Of a stretch of DNA of 63,747 nucleotides, positions 27,066 to 36,490 are shown one piece after another. Both the position numbers and the translations under genes were made by a program. How positions within the stretch are numbered: the first letter of the stretch is position 1; each line of letters opens with the position of its first letter. Below the pieces are notes generated by a model. The model was given only the letters and a program-made list of their open reading frames with translations. It searched no databases and was not told the DNA's origin. This stretch comes from an uncultured Oscillospiraceae bacterium (GTDB taxonomy: Bacteria > Bacillota > Clostridia > Oscillospirales > Oscillospiraceae). Location: the NCBI GenBank assembly GCA_934655875.1, contig CAKUHB010000012.1:1-63747 (forward strand). Reading direction: 5' to 3'.

Positions 27066-27814
27066 CGGAGGAGCGTATCACAAGCCGCCGGAACCCGCTT
27101 CTGGCGCATACGAAAAAGCTTCTGACCTCCCGTGCCTACCGTGAAGCCTGCGGCGAGTTTGCCGCCGACGGCGTCAAGCTTCTGGCTGAAGCCGCCCGGT
27201 GGTATCCCGGCCTGCATACCGTGATCGCGGAAGAGAATACTGAATTATGTAAACTTCCGGACGCCGTCCGCGTTGTGCGCGTGCCGAAGGACGTCATGCA
27301 GTCCGTGTCTTTGATGGACGCGCCGCAGGGCGCGATCTTCCTCTGCCGCCTGCCGGAGGAAAAGGAACCCCGGCTGACACCCGGCACGCTTCTGCTGGAC
27401 GGCATTCAGGATCCCGGCAATCTCGGTACGATCCTGCGCACCGCGGATGCGCTGGAGGTGCCGGTCGTCCTGCTGGACGGCTGCGCCGACGCGTATAACC
27501 CCAAGACGGTTCGCGCGTCCATGGGCGCGGTGTTCCGCACGCAGCCGCAGCACCTGACGCGCGAAGCCGCCATCAATGCCTGCCGCGAAGCGGGCATTCC
27601 GCTGCTCGCCACGGCCATGTCGTCCGACGCGGTCGACCTGCGGAGCGCGGATCTCAGCGCGTCCGCCGTCATCATCGGCAGCGAAGGGCAGGGGATCTGC
27701 CGGATGCTCTTTGACGCGGCAGAGCAGAAGATCATCATTCCCATGTCGCCCCGCTGTGAATCGCTCAATGCCGCCGTCGCCGCGACGATCGTCATGTGGC
27801 AGATGAAACAATAA
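27062..27814 (+). CDS. SpoU/TrmH-family RNA 2'-O-methyltransferase
   Basis: A SPOUT-class RNA methyltransferase of 250 residues. An N-terminal substrate-binding domain (about 1-100, TSRRNPLLAHTKKLL) precedes the knotted catalytic domain, whose three motifs are QDPGNLGTILRTADA, IGSEGQGI and IPM...SLNAAVAATI. The start is a GTG overlapping the ktrA stop (GTGA), with GAGGGTGAAG before it. The close RlmB-type spacing suggests rRNA 2'-O-ribose methylation; tRNA is an alternative. Confidence 0.88.
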   Translation: MTEERITSRRNPLLAHTKKLLTSRAYREACGEFAADGVKLLAEAARWYPGLHTVIAEENTELCKLPDAVRVVRVPKDVMQSVSLMDAPQGAIFLCRLPEEKEPRLTPGTLLLDGIQDPGNLGTILRTADALEVPVVLLDGCADAYNPKTVRASMGAVFRTQPQHLTREAAINACREAGIPLLATAMSSDAVDLRSADLSASAVIIGSEGQGICRMLFDAAEQKIIIPMSPRCESLNAAVAATIVMWQMKQ

Positions 27815-27860
27815 TTTATGTAAACCAAGAAAAATTCCGAGAAAGACAGAGGGATTTTTT

Positions 27861-29075
27861 ATGCTGGAATACTGGTTGTGGCTGGCGGGCCGCCGCGGGA
27901 TCGGCGCGCGCGGGCTGTGCGCGCTGCTTGCGCAGTTCGGGACGCCGGAAGCGGTCTTCTGCGCCCAGCAGACGCAGTATCCGGAGGGGCTCCGGGAGAA
28001 TGGCGTGCAGTCGCTTCTGGACAAGGATCTGACGCCCGCGCGCGAGATCCTGCAGCAGTGCTACCGGAAGAACATCCACATCCTCACCATGCAGGACGCG
28101 GCCTATCCGCAGCGCCTGCGCACGATCGACGATGCGCCGCTGGTTCTCTATTATCAGGGCATCCTCCCGGACTTTGACGCCGCGCCGGTCATCGCCATGG
28201 TCGGCACACGCAAGGCTTCGGCCTACGGCATGCTGCAAAGCAAGCGTCTTGGGTATGAGCTGGCGCGGTGCGGCGTGATCGTCGTCTCCGGCGGCGCGGG
28301 CGGGATCGACACGCTGGCGCTCCGCGGCGCCATTTCGGCGGAGACGCCGCCCGTCGCGGTCTTCGGCTGCGGCGCGGATGTCGATTATCCGGCTGCCAAC
28401 CATGCGCTTTTTGAGGATCTTCGCACCCGCGGCTGCGTCCTCAGTGAATATCCGCCCGGCACGCCGCCGCTGCCGGAGCATTTTCCCACGCGCAACCGGC
28501 TGCTCAGCGCCCTGTCCCTCGGCGTCGTGGTCGTGGAAGCGCCGAAAAAGAGCGGCGCGCTGATCACCGCCAGCCACGCGCTCGAGCAGGGCCGCGACGT
28601 GTTTACCCTGCCCGGAAACGTCGGCAACCCCAGCTGCGCGGGCAACATCCAGCTTCTCAAGCAGGGCGCGATCGTCGTGGAGGAGGGCTGGGATATCCTC
28701 AAGGAATATACGCACCTTTATCCGGAGCTTCCGCTCCGCCAATCGTCCTCTGCACCCATCACCCTGACCGCGCAGGAGACGCAGCAGAGCCTGATCGTTG
28801 CGGAAACTTCCGCTGCTCCGGAAAAAATTGACACAAAAGCCGTTGACAAGCCGGAAATCAGGGCTTATATTGACGTACAGGAAATTTTGCCGCGTCTGTC
28901 CGCTGACGAAGCCGCCGTGATCGGCCAGCTGGAGACCGGCAAGGCTCCGGTCGACCGCATCATCGACCAGACGCAGCTGCCTGCCGGCCGCGTGCTTTCC
29001 GCACTGACGCTGCTAGAGGTCAAAGGATACGTCAAACGGCTGCCGGCCCGGTATTATGAGCTGGCGAAAAAATAA
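27861..29075 (+). CDS. dprA: DNA-processing protein A
   Basis: A 404-residue DprA/Smf protein, which binds incoming single-stranded DNA and loads RecA during natural transformation. The Rossmann core shows MVGTRKASAYG, VSGGAGGIDTLAL and PTRNRLLSALS. A low-complexity linker (about 300-345) leads to a C-terminal winged helix (about 345-400). dprA next to topA is a common Firmicutes arrangement. GAGGG lies seven bases before the ATG. Confidence 0.95.
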   Translation: MLEYWLWLAGRRGIGARGLCALLAQFGTPEAVFCAQQTQYPEGLRENGVQSLLDKDLTPAREILQQCYRKNIHILTMQDAAYPQRLRTIDDAPLVLYYQGILPDFDAAPVIAMVGTRKASAYGMLQSKRLGYELARCGVIVVSGGAGGIDTLALRGAISAETPPVAVFGCGADVDYPAANHALFEDLRTRGCVLSEYPPGTPPLPEHFPTRNRLLSALSLGVVVVEAPKKSGALITASHALEQGRDVFTLPGNVGNPSCAGNIQLLKQGAIVVEEGWDILKEYTHLYPELPLRQSSSAPITLTAQETQQSLIVAETSAAPEKIDTKAVDKPEIRAYIDVQEILPRLSADEAAVIGQLETGKAPVDRIIDQTQLPAGRVLSALTLLEVKGYVKRLPARYYELAKK

Positions 29076-29088
29076 ATTGGAGGCATCT

Positions 29089-31485
<2,397 letters not shown>

Positions 31486-31510
31486 CAAGAGATAGAAAGG
31501 AACCCCCTGC

Positions 31511-32824
31511 ATGCTGGAAGTGAAAGTCATCGGCGCGGGACTGGCCGGATGTGAAGCTGCGTGGCAACTGGCCGAGCGCGGCATCCACGTGACGCTTGTC
31601 GAGATGAAGCCGAAAAAAATGACGCCCGCGCACCACTGCGCGGATTTTGCCGAGCTTGTCTGCTCCAACTCTCTGCGCGGCGACCGGCTGGAAAACGCGG
31701 TCGGCCTGCTGAAGGAGGAGCTGCGCCGTCTCGGCAGCCTGATCCTTACCTGCGCGGAAGCGAACCGCGTGGAAGCTGGCGGCGCGCTGGCGGTCGACCG
31801 CTACGGCTTTTCCGGCATGGTCACGGAAAAGATCCGCTCGCACCCTAATATCACCGTCGTGGAGGACGAAGCGGATGAGGTTCCTGCGGGGCCTGTCATC
31901 ATCGCGACCGGCCCTCTGACCTCCGACGCCATGAGCGCCGCCATCCAGCGCTACTTTGGCGGGCAGGAGTATATGAGCTTCTTTGACGCCGCCGCGCCCC
32001 TCGTGACGTTTTCGTCCATCGATATGGACAAGGCGTGGTTCGCGTCCCGCTATGACCGCGGGGATGCGGATTATGTCAACTGTTCAATGGAAAAGGACGA
32101 ATACCTCGCCTTCGTGGAAGCGCTGAAGACGGCGGAGGAAGCGCCCGTGCACGGCTTCGAGGACAAGCATGTCTTCGAGGGCTGCATGCCCGTCGAGGTC
32201 ATGGCCCGCCGCGGCGTCGATACGCTGCGCTACGGCCCGCTGAAGCCCGTCGGCCTGAAGGATCCGAAGACCGGCCATGAGCCGTATGCCGTCGTCCAGC
32301 TGCGCAAGGATAACGCCGAAGGCTCGGTCTATAACATCGTCGGCTTCCAGACGCACCTCAAATTCCCGGAGCAGAAGCGGGTGTTTTCCATGATCCCCGC
32401 CCTGCACGACGCGGAGTTTGTCCGGTACGGCGTCATGCACCGCAATACCTTCCTCGATTCTCCGCGCCTGCTCGACCGCTATTACGCCGACCGCCGCGAC
32501 CCGCTTGTCGCTTTTGCCGGCCAGATGACCGGCGTGGAGGGCTATGTGGAGTCGACCGCCTCCGGCTATCTTGCCGCCTGCGCCATGGCGGCGAAGATAA
32601 AAGGGGAGCCGCTGCCCGATTTCCCGCGCGAGACGGCCATCGGCGCGCTGGCAGCCTATATTTCGGACACGAGCGTCGTCTCGTTCCAGCCCATGAACGT
32701 AAATTTCGGCATCCTGACGCCGCTTGACCACCGGGTAAAGGGAAAGGCCAATAAAAATCTCGCCATCGCGAACCGTTCGCTTGCGATCATTGACCGGATG
32801 GCGGCACAGGAGGAAGCAGAATGA
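31511..32824 (+). CDS. trmFO: Methylenetetrahydrofolate--tRNA-(uracil-5-)-methyltransferase
   Basis: A flavin-dependent enzyme of 437 residues that makes m5U54 in the T-loop of tRNA using methylene-THF and NAD(P)H. The FAD-binding VIGAGLAGCEAAWQLAERG opens the protein. FAELVCSNSLRGD contains a conserved cysteine, and QMTGVEGYVES and the C-terminal MNVNFG are family marks. It starts 25 bases after topA and overlaps plsX by four bases; the topA-trmFO pairing is typical of Firmicutes. Confidence 0.96.
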   Translation: MLEVKVIGAGLAGCEAAWQLAERGIHVTLVEMKPKKMTPAHHCADFAELVCSNSLRGDRLENAVGLLKEELRRLGSLILTCAEANRVEAGGALAVDRYGFSGMVTEKIRSHPNITVVEDEADEVPAGPVIIATGPLTSDAMSAAIQRYFGGQEYMSFFDAAAPLVTFSSIDMDKAWFASRYDRGDADYVNCSMEKDEYLAFVEALKTAEEAPVHGFEDKHVFEGCMPVEVMARRGVDTLRYGPLKPVGLKDPKTGHEPYAVVQLRKDNAEGSVYNIVGFQTHLKFPEQKRVFSMIPALHDAEFVRYGVMHRNTFLDSPRLLDRYYADRRDPLVAFAGQMTGVEGYVESTASGYLAACAMAAKIKGEPLPDFPRETAIGALAAYISDTSVVSFQPMNVNFGILTPLDHRVKGKANKNLAIANRSLAIIDRMAAQEEAE

Positions 32825-33861
32825 GAATACTCGTAGACGCCATGGGCGGCGACCACGCCCCCGAGCAGATCGCGCTGGGCGCGATTCAGGCCGCAAAGGA
32901 CTTTGACTGCGAGGTCGTGCTGGTCGGCCGCGGTGAAGCGATCTTGCAGGCGCTGAAGGATCAGGGCATCGAGACGCTCCCGAAGGGCGTGGAGATCGCC
33001 AACGCCGACGAGGTCGTCGACATGCACGACGATCCGGCAACCGTCGTAAAAAAGAAGAAAAATTCCTCCATGGTCGTCGGCCTGACCATGCTCAAGGAGG
33101 GCGGCGGCGACGCGTTCGTCTCCGCCGGCTCGACCGGCGCGCTTCTCTCTGCGGCGACGCTCATCGTCCGCCGCGTCAAGGGCATCCGCCGCGCCGCCAT
33201 GGGGCCGCAGATCCCGACGAAAACCGGCAAAGAAGCTGTCCTCATCGACTGCGGCGCGACCGCCGACTGCACGCCGGAGTTCCTCCTGCAATTCGCCTTC
33301 ATGGGCTCGTATTACGCCGAGAAGGTGCTTGGCATCGAAAATCCCCGCGTCGCCCTTCTCAATATCGGTGCGGAGGATTCCAAGGGCGGCGAGCTGCAAA
33401 AGGCAGTGTATCCGCTTTTGAAGCAGGCAGGCGCGGACGGGAAGATCAATTTTACCGGCAACATTGAAGCGCGCGACGTGCCGCTGGGCGGCGCGGATGT
33501 GGTCGTGGCCGACGGCTTCTCGGGCAATGTGCTCCTGAAGGGCATCGAGGGCACGGCTCTGTTCATGGCGTCCATGATGAAGGACATGTTCAAGAAGAAT
33601 CTCTTTACGAAGCTGGCCGCCCTTCTGTGCATGGACGGCGTCAAGGCATTCAAGAAAAAGATGGACTACCGCGAGACGGGCGGCACCGCCCTCATCGGCC
33701 TTAACAAGCCGGTCATCAAGGCGCACGGCTCGTCCGATGCGCTGGCCATCCGCAACGCGATCCGGCAGGCCATCGGCGCAGTCAGGGCCGATGTGGCCGG
33801 AACGCTGGCAGCGAATATGGACCATATGGTCGTTCCAAAGGAGTATCAACATGCTGAGTGA
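32821..33861 (+). CDS. plsX: Phosphate acyltransferase
   Basis: A 346-residue PlsX, a peripheral membrane enzyme that turns acyl-ACP into acyl-phosphate for PlsY in phospholipid synthesis. VDAMGGDHAP (5-14), SAGSTGALL near 100 and ADGFSGNVLLKG are diagnostic. It starts within the trmFO stop (ATGA) and runs 11 bases into rnc, so the three are probably translationally coupled. No fab genes follow, unlike the common plsX-fabD-fabG order. Confidence 0.96.
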   Translation: MRILVDAMGGDHAPEQIALGAIQAAKDFDCEVVLVGRGEAILQALKDQGIETLPKGVEIANADEVVDMHDDPATVVKKKKNSSMVVGLTMLKEGGGDAFVSAGSTGALLSAATLIVRRVKGIRRAAMGPQIPTKTGKEAVLIDCGATADCTPEFLLQFAFMGSYYAEKVLGIENPRVALLNIGAEDSKGGELQKAVYPLLKQAGADGKINFTGNIEARDVPLGGADVVVADGFSGNVLLKGIEGTALFMASMMKDMFKKNLFTKLAALLCMDGVKAFKKKMDYRETGGTALIGLNKPVIKAHGSSDALAIRNAIRQAIGAVRADVAGTLAANMDHMVVPKEYQHAE

Positions 33862-34537
33862 ACTGGAAGCCGGGCTGGGCTATACGTTCCGGGATCGCTC
33901 GATCCTCGAAAACGCGCTGACGCACAGCTCGTATGCCAATGAAAACCGCGAGCGCGGCCTGCGCGACAATGAGCGCTTGGAATTTCTGGGCGACTCCATT
34001 CTGGGCTTCGTCGTCGCGGATTATCTCTACCGCAATTTCCCCGATAAGCCGGAGGGCGAGCTGACGCGCATCCGCGCTGATCTCGTCTGCGAAAAGAATC
34101 TGGCCCGCGCCGCGGCGACCATCAATCTGGGTGGCTTTCTGCTGCTCGGCCACGGCGAAGAGCACGGCGGCGGCCGCAAGCGCGACTCCATCGTCTCCGA
34201 CGCCATGGAATCCGTCATTGCCGCAAGCTATATGGACGGCGGCTTTCAGGCGGCCAAGGAGATCATCGACCGCCTGATCCTCTGCGACGTCCCGGCAGGC
34301 AAGCCGCATAATTTCGATTATAAGACCGCCTTGCAGGAGCTGGTGCAGCGCAAAAAGGATCAGATCCTGCACTATGAGCTGACCGGCGAGTCCGGCCCCG
34401 ACCACGACAAGAAATTCGAGGTCGACGTCCTGCTCAACGGTAAGCCCTGCGGCCACGGCACCGGCAGCAGCAAAAAGCGCGCCGAGCAGTCCGCTGCCCG
34501 CGCCGCCATCGAAGCCCTCTTCCCGGGCGAAGTGTAA
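33851..34537 (+). CDS. rnc: Ribonuclease III
   Basis: A 228-residue double-strand-specific endoribonuclease. The signature NERLEFLGDSIL (about 41-52) carries the metal-binding acids; a second acidic site is in SDAMESVIAAS. The dsRNA-binding domain occupies about 157-226 (DYKTALQELVQ ... SSKKRAEQSAARAAIEAL). The ATG at 33851 follows CAAAGGAG by six bases and lies inside the plsX 3' end. It processes rRNA precursors and structured mRNAs. Confidence 0.96.
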   Translation: MLSELEAGLGYTFRDRSILENALTHSSYANENRERGLRDNERLEFLGDSILGFVVADYLYRNFPDKPEGELTRIRADLVCEKNLARAAATINLGGFLLLGHGEEHGGGRKRDSIVSDAMESVIAASYMDGGFQAAKEIIDRLILCDVPAGKPHNFDYKTALQELVQRKKDQILHYELTGESGPDHDKKFEVDVLLNGKPCGHGTGSSKKRAEQSAARAAIEALFPGEV

Positions 34538-34543
34538 AGGAGC

Positions 34544-34574
34544 AAAACGCCGCAGCCGCTGGCTGCGGCGTTTT
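34544..34574 (+). terminator. Terminator after rnc
   Basis: A 14-bp stem AAAACGCCGCAGCC/GGCTGCGGCGTTTT with loop GCT, six bases after the rnc stop. Confidence 0.92.
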
Positions 34575-34578
34575 CTGC

Positions 34579-34607
34579 TTGCAAAAAGCGGAAAGCTCGT
34601 GTATCAT
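34579..34607 (+). promoter_or_regulatory. Promoter of the riboswitch-controlled ECF operon
   Basis: TTGCAA (34579-34584), a 17-base spacer and TATCAT (34602-34607). A 450-base leader follows, with an 11-bp hairpin at 34621-34646. Confidence 0.6.
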
Positions 34608-34649
34608 AACAGATAGAAAACCTGCCGGCAGATTCCTGCCGGCAGGGTC

Positions 34650-34875
34650 ATAACGTGCATCCGATAAGAGGTAACCGGGATTTGCCGCAGCGGCAGACCC
34701 CGGTGCAAGAAAAAGGGGAAACCACTCGACCGGAGCTGTGCGCACAAGACCTGTTCCAAAGCAGCCGATGCTGTCTGGGCGAAAGCCAGTCATTGCAGAG
34801 CAATCTGTGAGAAGGTAGGAACCGGGCCGGAACTTTGATTTCCGGAGTGCAAGTCAGAAGAACTGCCTCTCAGAC
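34650..34875 (+). promoter_or_regulatory. Cobalamin-riboswitch-like leader
   Basis: The leader ends with GCAAGTCAGAAGAACTGCC, very close to the AAGYCAGGAGACCTGCC 3' boundary of cobalamin riboswitches. Upstream are GGTGCAA, an A-rich run with GGGGAAACC, and GGGCGAAAGCCAGT resembling the B12-box region. The central core deviates from the consensus I remember, so this may be a variant subclass. A perfect terminator (34988-35018) and a transporter operon follow, as expected for a B12 off-switch. Confidence 0.6.
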
Positions 34876-34987
34876 ACCGCTTTGCGCGGGAACGGATGAA
34901 TGCATGGGACGGATTCTGCCAGCAGCATTCAGCGTAACGGCTCCGTTTTTCGTGAGAAAACCGGGGCTTTTTGCGCAAAGGGATTCG

Positions 34988-35018
34988 TCCGCCATTTTCA
35001 AAATGGCGGATTTTTTCT
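34988..35018 (+). terminator. Expression-platform terminator of the leader
   Basis: TCCGCCATTTT and its complement form an uninterrupted stem followed by TTTTTT, 43 bases before the first gene. It is an intrinsic terminator placed where a transcriptional riboswitch needs one. Confidence 0.85.
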
Positions 35019-35060
35019 GCGATTGGCGGATCCGGAATTAGAATGCGGAGCGAAGAAGCA

Positions 35061-35597
35061 ATGGATCAGAAAAAACAGAAGCATAAAAGCCTTGGCCTGC
35101 TTATCCTCGCGCTGGTGTTCATTGCGGCGGCGCTGGGCTATTTTCTGCTTGCAAAGCCCGGCGCAAAGCGCGAGACCGGAGAGCTGACCTGCACGGTCTC
35201 CATCTCCTGCGCGAGCATTCTTGACCATATGGAGCTGTGCAAGGCGGAAAAGCAGGCGCTTGTCCCCGCAGACGGCTGGATCCTACAGCCGGTTGAGGTG
35301 CCGTTCGCAGAAGGGGAGAGCGCCTTTGACGTTTTGCAGCGCGTGTGCCGGGAGAACAAAATCCACATGGAATTTACCGACACGCCCCTGTACCAGTCCG
35401 CATATATCGAGGGTATCGCGAATCTCTATGAATTTGACTGCGGCGACCGCTCCGGCTGGATGTACAAGGTCAACGACTGGTTCCCGAATTACGGATGCAG
35501 CCGTTACGAACTCAAAGACGGCGACACGGTAGAATGGGTCTATACCTGCGAGCTGGGCGATGATGTCGGCGGCGGCTACGCGGCGGAGGGCGAATGA
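35061..35597 (+). CDS. DUF4430 (transcobalamin C-terminal-like) membrane-anchored protein
   Basis: A 178-residue protein with an N-terminal membrane anchor (about 9-31, LGLLILALVFIAAALGYF) and an extracellular DUF4430 domain (about 42-165). Typical elements are FAEGESAFDVLQRVC, a GIANLYEF turn, GDRSGWMYKVND and KDGDTVEWVY. DUF4430 is related to the C-terminal domain of eukaryotic transcobalamin and intrinsic factor. With the cobalamin-type leader and the ECF genes, I infer an outer-face cobalamin-capture protein. Its stop overlaps the next start (ATGA). The start at 35061 is chosen for its position after GGAGCGAAGAAG; upstream in-frame codons run into the leader terminator. Confidence 0.8.
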   Translation: MDQKKQKHKSLGLLILALVFIAAALGYFLLAKPGAKRETGELTCTVSISCASILDHMELCKAEKQALVPADGWILQPVEVPFAEGESAFDVLQRVCRENKIHMEFTDTPLYQSAYIEGIANLYEFDCGDRSGWMYKVNDWFPNYGCSRYELKDGDTVEWVYTCELGDDVGGGYAAEGE

Positions 35598-36490
35598 GAG
35601 AAAAAGACGCCTTTTCGGGCTATCATCCCGTCATCAACTTTTTATATTACCTACTTGTGCTGCTGTTTTCCATGTGCCTGATGCACCCGGTCTATCTGGC
35701 GATTTCGCTGACCGGCGCGCTGACCTACGATATTTACCTGAAGGGCCGGAAAGCGGTGCGGTTTGCCGTCATGGGACTTCTCCCCATGGCGGCGCTTGCC
35801 GCGCTTGTCAATCCGGCCTTTAACCATGAGGGCGCAACGATCCTGACCTACCTGCCCTCCGGCAATCCCTTGACGCTGGAATCCATGCTCTACGGCGTGG
35901 CCGCGGCCGTCATGCTGGCAAGCGTCGTACTCTGGTTTTCCAGCTACAACGAAATCATGTCTTCGGACAAGTTTGTCTACCTGTTTGGACGTGTGATTCC
36001 GGCGCTGTCGCTCGTTCTGTCCATGGCGCTGCGCTTTATCCCGAAGTTCAAGGCACAGATGCAGACAGTCAGCGAAGCGCAGGCGTGCATCGGCCGAGAT
36101 ACCAAAAACGGCAGCGTGTTCCGCCGTGTTGGAAACGCCGTCAAAATTTTCTCAATCATGGTCACATGGAGCTTGGAAAATGCAATCGAAACGGCAGATT
36201 CCATGCGTTCCCGCGGCTACGGATTGCCGGGGCGCACGGCGTTTTCCATCTATCGTTTTGATGATAGAGACAAAAACGTTCTCGCGTGGCTGATCTTCTG
36301 CGGCGCGTACATTCTTTCGGGCTGGATGGCAGGCGGAACGTATTTCCGCTACTATCCAACCGTGAAAACCGCCTCATGGACACCCATGACCGTGAGCTTC
36401 ATGTGCATCTATCTCGCGCTGGTGCTGACACCGGTGATTCTTGATCGGAAGGAGGACAGACAGTGGAAGTCTTTACAATCAACCATCTGA
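35594..36490 (+). CDS. ECF transporter T component (EcfT)
   Basis: A 298-residue membrane protein of the energy-coupling-factor T family: about five to six membrane segments plus long cytosolic coupling helices around 130-225. The Ala-Arg-Gly coupling motifs appear as SMALRFIPK and ADSMRSRGYGLPGR. It joins the ATPases to the S component. It overlaps DUF4430 by four bases at its start and the ATPase gene by 28 bases at its end. Confidence 0.9.
   Translation: MREKDAFSGYHPVINFLYYLLVLLFSMCLMHPVYLAISLTGALTYDIYLKGRKAVRFAVMGLLPMAALAALVNPAFNHEGATILTYLPSGNPLTLESMLYGVAAAVMLASVVLWFSSYNEIMSSDKFVYLFGRVIPALSLVLSMALRFIPKFKAQMQTVSEAQACIGRDTKNGSVFRRVGNAVKIFSIMVTWSLENAIETADSMRSRGYGLPGRTAFSIYRFDDRDKNVLAWLIFCGAYILSGWMAGGTYFRYYPTVKTASWTPMTVSFMCIYLALVLTPVILDRKEDRQWKSLQSTI

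Noticed and set aside
34971..35060. A 30-codon upstream extension of the DUF4430 gene
   Set aside because: It would start inside the leader terminator and lacks a ribosome site; the ATG at 35061 gives a normal membrane anchor.
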